A stretch of 64,000 nt of DNA from Reticulitermes lucifugus (taxonomy: Eukaryota > Arthropoda > Insecta > Blattodea > Rhinotermitidae): assembly GCA_026260175.1 (NCBI GenBank), contig JAKCWW010001696.1, positions 1-64,000 of the forward strand, written 5' to 3'. A model generated the notes under the pieces. That model did not search any database and was not told where the DNA came from. It saw nothing but the letters and a program-made list of their open reading frames with translations. The position numbers and the translations under genes are program-made. Below, in pieces: positions 1 to 9,704 of this stretch (positions are counted from its first letter, which is position 1; every line of letters starts with the position of its first letter).

Positions 1-63
1 AGCTATATCGGGCCAAGGACCAGTGGAGTCTGTAGAGCCATCGAAGAAGAAGAAGAAGAAGAA
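1..63 (+). repeat. 3' tail of a LINE-like element with (GAA)n
   Basis: The window opens in sequence that runs into a GAA microsatellite (about 43-63). This arrangement looks like the end of a retroelement with a simple-repeat tail. The body lies outside the window, so the family is not assigned. Confidence 0.4.
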
Positions 64-351
64 TATGTCAACATTCATTTTTATACAGTTTCTGCAGTGG
101 AAGTGGTAGGGCTGCTTGAACAGAAGGCCAGCAAGGCTATCCACATCATAGACGTTCATATCAAAACACATTTCATATTGTACACAGAATTTTGAGGGAG
201 ACTTGTTTCCTCTCACAACTACTTCTTGGAGAAGATGTTCTGAATGCAGCAGACCCAAAGCCCACATACGAATGTATGCAGAATTTCCATGATTATCTTT
301 TACTGGGACATCACACAATTCGTATATAGTTTTTTGAATGCCTTCAAATCC
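1..351 (-). other. Unassigned open frame, possible minus-strand exon running off the edge
   Basis: On the minus strand a frame stays open from about 351 to the window edge. It begins just after an acceptor-like aaaatgtcag and encodes AGFEGIQKTIYELCDVP, then GNSAYIRMWALGLLHSE, then KFCVQYEMCFDMNVYDVDSL. The composition looks protein-like down to about position 64, after which it enters the GAA repeat (read as poly-Phe). I do not recognise the family. It could be an exon of a gene on the opposite strand, a captured gene fragment, or chance. Confidence 0.3.
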
Positions 352-472
352 TGCCTGACATTTTGAATTCTGAAAATCTTGGACACAGTGAAATTTACAC
401 AGACTAGTACAAAGTAATTTTTAGCAAAAGTTCTCTGCAAACATATGTTTTGTAGTACTAGGAAACTACCTG

Positions 473-730
473 CTTGGACCACACTTTATTGAGGGATGTT
501 AGTGGCTGCTTGTTACAGGAATTTTCTAGGAAAGGAAGAATTGCTTTATTTAGAGGATGTGCCTCTCGTGAACTAGAAATATCCAGGAAGATGGCTAGGA
601 AGAAGTGGACCAGTTGCATGGCCAACTCAATCATCCAGCTGAAGCTCATTAGATTTCTTCCTCTGGAGTTACATGAAATCTGGGATGTACCACAATAAGT
701 AACTGAGAAAAAAGGCAGCAAAGCCACTGT
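473..730 (+). pseudogene. Decayed DDE transposase C-terminal fragment
   Basis: In one + frame, with stops, the translation shows a GRWLGRSGPVAWP block and then SSLDFFLWSYMKSGMY. This matches the end of arthropod Tc1/mariner-related transposases, where a PRSPDLTP-DFFLWG-Y block carries the last catalytic acidic residue. Here the PRSPDL part is degraded. The remnant at 51040-51581 on the minus strand looks like the same family. Confidence 0.5.
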
Positions 731-1091
731 TGGAGCAACAAATGAAATGGAACACATTCAGGGGGAAAATTCAGTGGAGTGAAGCCTGGCAGCATTTGTA
801 CAATCACAAATTGGTCATTTCAGAAATTTGATTTTGTTGTAAACATTTAGACTCTTACTAGTAAAGGTTAATTGAAAATTGATTTCCTTTTTATTACCAT
901 GAGGCACTCACATTTGATTCAATAATGTTGTCAAATCAGTGTGTGTTTTATGGGACTTTTATTCCAAATATTCCCCCAGTACTTAATCCTGAAGTCTGGC
1001 CAATTCATCGGAGAACATTCTGTTTATTTTAAGTCATTGTTTGTGTGTCTCCACATTACTTTTTTCTTTAATTTTGCTTTTAACTTCACAG

Positions 1092-1201
1092 GTTATGACT
1101 GGAACAAAGGGGTAAATTATAAGGCACTTCTTGAAACATATCGTTTCTGTGGATTTCAAGCAACAAATTTTGGCTCAGCAGTAGAAGAAATCAATAAAAT
1201 G
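1092..1201 (+). CDS. DHPS: DHPS exon a (37 residues with split first codon)
   Basis: Acceptor ttcacag ends at 1091; donor gtatgc begins at 1202. The exon begins with the last two bases of a split Gly codon and ends on a complete ATG codon. It encodes the N-terminal block containing GFQATNFG. Confidence 0.93.
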
Positions 1202-4160
1202 GTATGCAACATACTTAACTAAGTTAATAATTTTGTTTTGTTATGCTCTTTTCTGTCAGAATTGACATAATTGCCATTAATTTTGTTACTTGTCTGAATG
1301 GTCAAGCTGTCTTGTCGTGCCAAACCATTGCCTGAAGATATGGAAGATATGTTAGAGGAAGATGAATTTATTCGACGAAATAGCAGCTGCACTATCTTCT
1401 TAGGCTTCACTTCTAACATGGTTTCTACTGGAGTTCGTGATACTATCCGCTTCCTTGTTCAGCATCACATGGTGAGAGTCCTACCAGTTGTGTTATGTTG
1501 TGTACTGTAAAACTCCATATAACAGAGTCCAGAGAGTATGCCATACATTTTATTTTCATGCACAGGTTACAAGAATAATTAGGAACCTGACATGAATAAA
1601 AGCTATAGTTGCATGTTTCATTTGCTGAATTTTTTTAGGTGTCCTGTCAGATGGTATATGTGGTTGTATTTTTTATTTTTCCCACATACGTGTTGTTTGT
1701 AAGCAACAGTGGTGGCTCGGCTTCAACATTAAACTTCAAGGTTTTGAATTAAATCACATTAGTATCCCTAAATATGTTTGACCTGCTGAATTAAGAAATA
1801 TACAAAATTTGTAATTGTGTATTTGTGTAAAATGTCATAATGTATACACTAAGCTTAAGATACTCATAATGTGATCCATGCTTTAGATACTTTTAATTTG
1901 TTGCACTGCCACACCATTTAAAGTCACACTATCCTGAAGCATGCTGTCACACCATTCTTCTTAGCTGTTTTCCATGTCATGAACAGCAAGGCACAAGTAA
2001 GAATATGTTCTACCTCATTTCTTGCAGCAGATGGTTAAAAACTGTTACAGATTTAAGAGTTAGGACAGGGTAGAGAATGGGCTGAACCATTAAGAACTCT
2101 TTAAATTCGTGGCAGGGGTAAGAGATTTTTCTCTTCTCTGAATTGACCAAATAGCTGTGGGGCCCAATGGAAACCAAGGGGGGTCTTACCCTCTGGTAAA
2201 GTTGCCATTGCATGAAGCTGACCACTTATTGCCATCTAGTGAAAGGTTTAAGGATAACGGGACCTCTGCTTCACTCTCCCCTTTTGCCTTCATGTCATAC
2301 ATAGGGATAACTTTTTACCTTTACAGACCTAATTATGCAGCTGGAGCACTGGTTGTAACGACTGGGAACTAAATTTACACTGTATACATAATCTATGAAA
2401 GGAAACTGTTATTTGTGTTGCTTTTACAAAAAAAGGAGAAAACTTTGTAGGTGTTTTTGTAATAGGTCTTATTCACAGACTGGGATATTAACATTAGGTG
2501 AAGTTTTGTCTACAATTCTGTTTTGAAGGTAGACTGCATTGTAACTACTGCAGGAGGCGTAGAAGAGGATTTTATAAAATGTCTTGCTCCTACATACATT
2601 GGTGATTTCCATTTGGAAGGTCGCAAATTGAGGGAAAAGGGGATTAACCGAATTGGGAACCTTCTGGTGCCTAATGAAAATTACTGCCTTTTTGAAGATT
2701 GGGTGATGCCACATTTGGATGCTATGTTGAAGGAACAGAAAGAAAAGGTAATCTTTTTCCATAATGTTTAATGACTGTATAACGTTCTTGCTTAGACTGA
2801 TGCACAAATGAAATTTTAAAGTTTCTAATAAGGTTCCAATTCATTATATTGTACAGTAAATATATTACCGTATTAAACCAAGTGTCAGACAACCCTCCAT
2901 ATAATGTGACCTTCCTTTTCAATCATAATATTCAAGATAACATTTATACAAAACATGTTTCTCTTGTGCACAATTATACAGACTCATCATTTGTCAGATG
3001 ATGAATTAGAAAAATTTCTCATTCTGTATTCTAGTGAATATGGTATTTGAGGCTAGCCATTGCGAAGTATGGTGCAAGATGGTAAAACTGGGAGTGCTTT
3101 CTCTGTTGTACCAATTCTGTTGTTATTACAGGATCTAAGTTTAATATTACCTTCAATAATTTTCCATCTGTCACCTCTGGAACAGTCCTTAAGTTTCAGT
3201 AAAGATTGGCACAATTTTTCAGCCTGCTAAATTTCTAATCTGTCACCTACAGATGGGGTGGTCACATGAAGTTAAACATATTCTGTATAGGTATTTTCCT
3301 GAAAAGTGGCAATGCAAAGGAAGGTTGTCATATGTTGTAGTAAATATGGTATACAATATAACATAAACACCATTTTAAAGGAAACTGACATGTTTATGGG
3401 CCAAAAAATGTAATCAGGTTTAGGTTGCACATACCCCATCTTAGAACTAAATATTCATGTGTTTATATGTAATTCACACATTAACTTCATGTGAAATGTA
3501 ACTACATGTTGATAGCTTAGTCAGCAATGCTACTGGCTACAGCCTGGATGGCTAGAGTTTAGTTGCTGGCAGGACAAGGGATTTTTTTCTTCACCATCAT
3601 TCATGCTGTCAAGTGTGAAACATCCCTTGTTGCATAGGTATGTTGGTTTGTAGGATGTGTTAAATTATGATGTATTTATTACAAAGATTGTTTAAAGTCA
3701 AATTAGATGAAAGGATGATGATTGCTTATGGTAAACTTGAAAGCACTTAGAGGAATTGGTTTAAGATACTCTCCTGGTGTGTGCCTTGAGATATTGAGGA
3801 AAACCACATGGAGCTATGGTAACTGAGGTCTTCATTTAGATATTTTCCAAATGAAACTCTTATGTTAGGCTGCTCACTCATTGTTGTCTAGTCCTGAATA
3901 AGTAAGGACTGGCCATAAGTGCCTGTGTTAACTTCTCGAGACTGAATGCCACAGTCAGGTGGTTAACATTCATCCTTCATGGTTGGGAAGTTCCAGGTTA
4001 GAATCTCGGCTTGAAGCCCATCTATCCTGTCAGTTTGCTGTGGTTTTCCTTAGTCCCTTCTGGCAGATGTTTGGACAGTAAAGTCAATTATAACTTAGTA
4101 CTGTACATCTTCCATGCAATTGATATACATAAATAAGCTTATTACCGACAATTTTCACTT

Positions 4161-4199
<39 letters not shown>

Positions 4200-6301
4200 C
4201 TCCTATATGTTTTGGCTGTTATTTATAGCCATTTTCAGGTAGCATCATTATGTACTAAAAGACAAGCACTGCATCACCATTTACAATTGACAAAGCTACA
4301 TGCTATGCTGTATATGTCTTTAGTATGTAATGATGCTCCCTTTTTATAATAATAGCCGAAACATTGTAGGAGTAGTTATATATATATGAACAAGTGCAGT
4401 TTGTTCATAATAAGCTTATTTATCAATTGTAACTGTTTCCTACTGCATCATTTCCAGTTTGCAGTTATCTTACCAGTTAATGCTGCGATCTTGAAAACAG
4501 TTGAAATATGTCTTTACATATTGGTAACTCAAAACTGAGTCATCGTCATCACTGCTTTAGGGTACACTTTGGACTCCATCAAAAGTCATTGCTAGATTAG
4601 GAGAAGAAATTGGTGATCCAAGTTCCATCTATTACTGGGCTGCAAAAAATAAAATACCCGTGTTCAGTCCAGCCCTTACCGATGGTAGCCTTGGAGATAT
4701 GATGTATTTCCACTCATATCGCAACCCAGGACTGGTGCTTGACATTATTCAAGGTAAAGGGAAATCGCTAGGCTTGTATCTTTGCATTTGGTCACTGTAC
4801 TTTAAGGACATCTAGACTTTGACTTAAATATTTTAGATATTCTACAAGTGAAACCAGAAGTAAGCAGGTTAAATTTATTTGAAAGCATAATGAGTGTACT
4901 GTATACATTTAAGGAAAACAGATGAAAGTGAGACATTAACACTGTGTCTCCCAGCAAACCTGCTGGTTGCCAAATGGCCAGCCAAGCCATTTTTATACTA
5001 CTTGCAAAAAAAACGCTCTAGAAACAAAGAAAGAACTTCATGTGTAAAGTAAAAGATTTCAAATGATGTTATGGCCTTTATCCAGTGACTAAAATGGGAA
5101 CTGCTCCATCAAACCACATTCACAGGGTGCTGTCATTTCTCTGTCACTGTATTTTAATCCAACCATGGTCAGCTATGGTAACTTCAACAAAGTTGCCTTA
5201 TCTGATCATGGTCAGATACAGACGCAGATTTGTTAAGCAGGGTGTGGGACCATGAAAGTCCATGACTGTGGCATCATTGACTGCTTTTTTTAAAAAAAAA
5301 GTTTTATGTATTAGCACTTAAGATGTATTGAACCAGAATGTAACGTTATGAAGTTTTATTGTAAATGCATTTCTCTTATTACAGATCTTCGCCGTTTAAA
5401 TACAATGGCAGTGAAAGCTGCAAATACAGGAATGTTGATAATCGGTGGGGGAGTAATAAAGCATCACATCTGCAATGCCAATCTAATGGTAAGATATTGC
5501 TCTGTGTAAATATTCATCACGGATTCAGAGCACAACCATGCATGCCTTCAGGATTTCTGACATATCCTGAAATTAGAATGTGTGTTAGAAATTAAAATGA
5601 TATGAAGACTTAAATTAATGAATATGCAAATTATAAATCATGTCTTACGCAAATATTCAAAATAGTCAACTTCCCTGATGTCTGTAATCTCATACTGTAA
5701 CGGTTTGTAACTGTTATCTCTTATCACCATCAGTAGTAGCTGGAGTTAGGCTGATTGGCATGCTTCAAACCCTGTGAGGCACAGTGAAGAAGACAACAGG
5801 TGTAGCTCTTATATGATGGAAATATAGAATTTAGTTTAAAAGTCTTGCTGTATTTCTTGGAAATAATTTTTTTCCTTGCTAGAGAGGTCTGCATGGTTCT
5901 TACAGAGAAATGGAGCTGATTATGCAGTTTTCATCAACACAGCATCTGAGTTTGATGGCAGTGATAGTGGAGCTCGTCCAGATGAAGCTGTCTCATGGGG
6001 AAAGATCAAGAAGGAAGCTACTCCAGTGAAGGTGTTTAAGAGACTCCTTTTGGGCATAAATGCTAGTAGCTTTACACATTCTTTGCATAAACTTTGTGAC
6101 ATGAAAGCATATATGAGAGGTCATGTTGCTTCATATGTTAATGATTTATGTCTTAGAGTATTTGATGAAATTTTACATGTTTATTTTCCTTTTTATTTTC
6201 AGATATATGCTGAAGCGACTTTGGTGTTTCCTCTGTTAGTGGGAGAAACATTTGCAAAGCGATACCATGCTACTAAGGTGAAAGCCGAGTCAGATGTATA
6301 A
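1092..6301 (+). CDS. DHPS: Deoxyhypusine synthase (5' incomplete), seven coding exons
   Basis: Deoxyhypusine synthase transfers an aminobutyl group from spermidine to one lysine of eIF5A using NAD, the first step of hypusine formation in the cytosol. Coding exons: 1092-1201, 1307-1471, 2529-2747, 4561-4753, 5385-5488, 5906-6031, 6203-6301. Joined phases agree at every junction and give 338 residues ending in TAA at 6299-6301. The family is about 370 residues, so roughly 30 N-terminal residues are missing. Family blocks are clear: [105 protein letters not shown] and [13 protein letters not shown], the last holding the catalytic lysine (human Lys329). The upstream exon must end with a single G of the split glycine codon. 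No such exon was found in 1-1091. Identification is near certain. Confidence 0.96.
1307..1471 (+). CDS. DHPS: DHPS exon b (55 residues)
   Basis: Acceptor gtcaag ends at 1306 and has a weak pyrimidine tract; donor gtgaga begins at 1472. Phase 0 at both ends. It holds the variable acidic segment and then [20 protein letters not shown], the conserved NAD-binding region. The start is chosen because it joins in frame to exon a with no insertion relative to the family. Confidence 0.88.
2030..2330 (+). repeat. tRNA-derived SINE copy
   Basis: Old copy of the SINE family found about ten times here. It has the degraded tRNA-like head, the internal ggcaggggtaagagattttt block, the ggggcccaatgg block and the 3' part ccttcatgtcatacataggg followed by a tail ending in ttacctttac. 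It lies in a DHPS intron. Confidence 0.65.
2529..2747 (+). CDS. DHPS: DHPS exon c (73 residues)
   Basis: Acceptor ttttgaag ends at 2528; donor gtaatc begins at 2748. Phase 0 at both ends. Encodes [18 protein letters not shown] and [14 protein letters not shown], both hallmark blocks. Confidence 0.94.
3935..4085 (+). repeat. Second tRNA-derived SINE family, partial copy
   Basis: A tRNA B-box-like sequence (aggttagaatctcggc) is followed by gtggttttccttagtccctt and ggcagatgtttggac. A similar arrangement occurs at 33240-33380. It is distinct from the main SINE family in its 3' half. Confidence 0.4.
4117..4429. repeat. Foldback element with long inverted repeat
   Basis: The left arm (caattgat...aataagctta, acaattttcacttg, a TA microsatellite, actcctatatgttttggctg) is repeated in inverted order on the right (tgatgctcc, aatagccgaaacat, gtaggagta, TA repeat, gaacaagtg, taataagcttatttatcaattg). 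Arms are about 130 bp with mismatches around a loop of roughly 50 bp. It lies in the DHPS intron between exons c and d. Confidence 0.7.
4561..4753 (+). CDS. DHPS: DHPS exon d (64 residues plus one base)
   Basis: Acceptor tgctttag ends at 4560; donor gtaaag begins at 4754. Encodes [14 protein letters not shown] and [15 protein letters not shown]. It ends with one base of the Asp codon completed in the next exon. Confidence 0.94.
5385..5488 (+). CDS. DHPS: DHPS exon e (35 residues including split Asp)
   Basis: Acceptor ttattacag ends at 5384; donor gtaaga begins at 5489. Encodes [20 protein letters not shown]. The HH pair matches the conserved active-site histidine region. Confidence 0.94.
5906..6031 (+). 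CDS. DHPS: DHPS exon f with catalytic lysine (42 residues)
   Basis: Acceptor ttcttacag ends at 5905; donor gtgttt begins at 6032. Phase 0. Encodes [29 protein letters not shown] and IKKEATPVK. The K of SWGK is the catalytic lysine of the family. Confidence 0.95.
6203..6301 (+). CDS. DHPS: DHPS last exon (32 residues and stop)
   Basis: Acceptor ttttattttcag ends at 6202. Encodes [20 protein letters not shown] and a short variable tail, then TAA at 6299-6301. Confidence 0.94.
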   Translation: MYAEATLVFPLLVGETFAKRYHATKVKAESDV

Positions 6302-6575
6302 GCATGTAGAGTCCTCGAATTGTATTTAAAACTCTGTGCGTGTGTGTCTTGAGGTAGAACATGTGACCGACGTAAAAATAATGTACCCTTGCCTCATATG
6401 TGAACCACACTTAATTAAGTTTTACACCTAAACTTGTTCCTATTTATACACTCATCCCCAATATTTCATCACATAATCTGACATTTCAAAATATAGTCTA
6501 ACCATGCAGGATTTAGCAGTGTTGCAACAAAATTAATCACAGAATGTTGAAATAAATGTCATCTACAATACATGC
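6302..6575 (+). other. DHPS 3' UTR with poly(A) signal
   Basis: Begins after the stop codon. AATAAA is at 6551-6556, followed by a GT/T-rich stretch (tgtgttgttatttc) near 6590. The end near 6575 is an estimate. Confidence 0.6.
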
Positions 6576-7550
6576 ATCATCTAGAATACTGTGTTGTTAT
6601 TTCGATCCTTATGATTCATGCCATAAACTTTGTGTTTCTTGCCCTTCCAATACATATGCTCAACTCAAAAGGTCCAGCTCACCAAACTGTATATAAATGT
6701 TGGTGACAATTTAAACATTATCAGATGCTGTATACACACCAGAATCTGCTGTAGGATATACTGAAGTCTGCTTGGGTGATCAGCTGTATGAATGTGTAGT
6801 TCATGCCCCATGTTTCAGAGACAGAGCCAGTCTCTGTTATTATCAGGGATTCATGTGATGAGTGACATGGCTGCATGTTGTTTTTTGTACCCATCGTGTG
6901 CCCTTGAAGATCAGTGTTGTTCCAGTCCACACCACTTTTTGAACAGTAAGTGGAGTCAGGCAGTCAAGTCATCACAGCCCATGTTGCTTAATATGGACAC
7001 TCCAGGATGGTAGCTGTTGTTCCTTCTTTCCAGGGCTTTTTGAGCAATGATGTCTAGCATCCCAGACTGCCAACAATTAAGTAACATGGACTGTGGTGAC
7101 TGACTGTTCCCCCAGTGGTCTGTGCTGAAAACAGGACACTAAGCACTGAGAGCGTATCATGAGTATAAATACAGCACGTGGCCACATCACTCATGGTAAC
7201 AGGCAAGTCTCTGAAATGTTGGACATGAACTCCACATTCACACAGCTGACCACCTGAGGAGATTTTGATACAGAAGCTTCAAAGCACAGATTCTGTAGGA
7301 TGTACTGTGGGGAGGAATGGAATAAAGCAAAATGCTCAAGGTTCTGTCAGTCTATCAGACCCATTATTCCCATATATGTCGGATGGACATGCATGCACAT
7401 AATACATTATGTGTGTTTATTGTGCATAAGTATGACTCTGACATGCCATAAATTATCAAATAGTATAATAATCATCCCAAATTCAAGATTTCTTTCTATA
7501 ATTCGTGTAACATTACTTTTTGTTGTGGATGTACTCATTGTTAAAGGAGA
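6576..7550. other. Intergenic stretch, nothing recognised
   Basis: Downstream of DHPS. Short frames on both strands look like chance. No gene, RNA or repeat copy was recognised. Confidence 0.5.
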
Positions 7551-7554
7551 AGAA

Positions 7555-7740
7555 GGGAAGGATAGTTCTAGAGTCGCATTCTTCTGCTATGCTGTCATTC
7601 AGGCATGGTGGTGAAGGTGTGATAGTGTGGTGTCTGTTAAAAAAAGTTTATGACTGTGCCCGCAAACTCCCTTTAAAAAGTCATGTGATGGTCACATGAT
7701 GGTTGGGCATGGTCTGGATCCTGTTGCTGTTTTCCAATAA
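7555..7740 (+). pseudogene. Possible Tc1-type transposase fragment
   Basis: One + frame reads SFRHGGEGVIVWC, similar to the HGGGSVMVWG block of Tc1 transposases. The rest is too degraded to confirm. It could be chance. Confidence 0.3.
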
Positions 7741-7823
7741 GTCCTAACTTGTTTTGTTGTTGAGCAACACAATTATTTTATTTAAACATGAGCATCAGTG
7801 GTTTCTTCAAATGTCATTAACAA

Positions 7824-8562
7824 CAGCACATTTATGTGAAATTTGTAACAAAATGGGGAAAAGTGCTAAGGAAACTTATATATTGAAAGTGGCATTCAGC
7901 AGTGAGGCATAAGCCAATCAACAATATATGAGTGATGCAAAAGTGGTCCAGAATTGTGGTACAACAACTGTCATTCGGGCTGCATGCCCATATTGCTGAT
8001 TAACAAATCAACACAGTCAATGTCTTGGAGCATTCTGATTGACAATTAATACATGAAAAATGACAGAAAACAGAAATATCCATAGGATCATGTTTTAAAA
8101 CTTTGACTGAAAATGTATGTGTGCACCACGTCTCCACAAACGTATGTGTGCACCACGTCTCCACAAACGTATGTGTGCACCACGTCTCCACAAACGTATG
8201 TATGCAACACGTCTCCACAAAATTCTTTCCATCACTTTTCCTGGTGAAACAAAAGGACGTCTGCAACAAGCTGAAGTGCAATACTTCATGAATTTATTAT
8301 TACAGGTGATGAGATGTTGGTCTACGGGTGTGATACAGAAACAAAGCGACAATCATTGCAGTGGAAGTCAGGATCATCCCCAAGACTGGGGNAGTAAAAA
8401 AGCTTACATATCAAATTGAATGTGAGGACTGTACTCATTGTTTTCTTTAACTATCAAAGTTTACTACATTATGAGTTCGTTCCTAGAGGTCAAATGGTGA
8501 ATCAAGAAGTTTACATGACTTTTATGGTGTCTACAAGAAGCACTGCGCAAGAAATGACCAGC
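7824..8562 (+). pseudogene. Decayed mariner transposase (copy A)
   Basis: Reading across frameshifts and stops, the + strand shows mariner blocks in order: an N-terminal YVKFVTKWGK segment with SAKETY, a TVNVLEHSD block, a HVSTKF block at about 8100-8230, GDEMLVYGCDTETKRQS at about 8310 (the GDETW-type first catalytic aspartate region), and YEFVPRGQMVNQE at about 8480. The D34D half beyond is not seen. A single undetermined base is at 8392. The HVSTKF region holds a 27-bp tandem expansion, listed separately. Confidence 0.75.
8115..8222 (+). repeat. 27-bp tandem repeat, four copies, inside mariner copy A
   Basis: Unit gtatgtgtgcaccacg plus tctccacaaac. Copies start at 8115, 8142, 8169 and 8196. 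The fourth carries g-to-a and cc-to-aa type changes. Because 27 is a multiple of three, it reads as a repeated nonapeptide VCVHHVSTN in the mariner frame. Confidence 0.9.
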
Positions 8563-9184
8563 TAATAATTTTGATTTCCTGTAATCAGTAATCCAGCATG
8601 GCAGTTGTGCAATCTTGTGAGGTGGGAGCAACACTACTGCCACTTACAGTGTTGTAAGGAGTTCTTAACAAATATGCGGCCTTTGTTAAGGTGCCTTAAT
8701 AGTCCATGCTCAAAAACGGAGTTTCTTTCCTGAGCTTAAAATTTCCGGGATCAAGTCAATATTGCGAGAAATGTCGGGCTGATAAAATGGGCTGTAACAT
8801 AACTTTTTCAATTCCTTCTTTATATTTTCAAGGTTATTGGAACGTGTCACTGTAAGGTTCTTCCAGCTGTTCGTTTATAACTTTCTCACAGTAATGACCT
8901 GCTCTTTTGGTGGCTTGGGATAGGATAAGATGATGAATTGTAGGAAACAGGCGCGCACCCGTAAGGGGGGGGGGTGTGGGAAGACCCGGGCTGCAGCCCC
9001 CGCCCAAATCGAAATTAAAGAAAAAAGTTTTTTTGACATGATATCAAAAGTTTTATGCAATTTATCCTTCAGCTGAAATCAGCCACTGAAATAGGCTGAT
9101 GGCTAGTACATTGGAATTTTGGAAAATAAAATAAACTTAGGAAGTCTTAGATGAACTTAAAAACCAGAAGATGAGACGTTGTAA
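8563..9184. other. Intergenic, old repeat fragments
   Basis: No gene seen. A G-rich run at about 8966-8975 and the CCCGGGCTGCAGCCCC block at 8985-9000 resemble ends of non-autonomous DNA elements, but no clear boundaries were found. Confidence 0.4.
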
Positions 9185-9440
9185 TTGAAATTAGGTGATT
9201 CGTGAAACGCGTAGTTATATATATATATACACACACACATTCTAACTAGTTTATACCGTCATGAAAGGGACTAAATATTTTGTGTCGTTATAAACGAGTG
9301 TTGTTATAACCGAGGAGCATATACAATGTATGCTTAATAGTGAGGAATGAATTGGTACCACAGAATATCTGACGCAATAAACGAGGTGTCGCGTAAACCG
9401 ATGTCGTTATAACCGGCTTCAAGTGTATGTACATGTATGT
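9185..9440. repeat. Possible pogo/Tigger-type non-coding fragment
   Basis: Contains several cgttataaccgg / gttataaccgag motifs at 9280-9320 and 9390-9420 and an AT/AC microsatellite at 9215-9240. Repeated TTATAACCG motifs are typical of the ends of pogo-like elements. No transposase is present. Confidence 0.35.
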
Positions 9441-9704
9441 ATGTATGTGTATATATATAGTTGCCAACAATGCTATGTTACAATTATGACATGATTTTTA
9501 TAACATAGCTTTAAAAATTAAACATAATTATATGTCGCCACAGATTCAGCCCTCCCCCCCCCAGAGGGAAACGAGGGATGATGCTATGGTCCCTTCGTCA
9601 CAACAGCAAGGATAAGACCATCAGCAACTTGGCTTGCTGGTATTTAACCAGACTACAAGCGTCACTTTCCAGAGACATTCATGACCATGGTTTAATGTTA
9701 TGTA

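Noticed and set aside
8103-8291. 27-bp repeat as a CRISPR-like array
   Set aside because: Direct contiguous repeats without spacers, within a mariner remnant in an animal genome.
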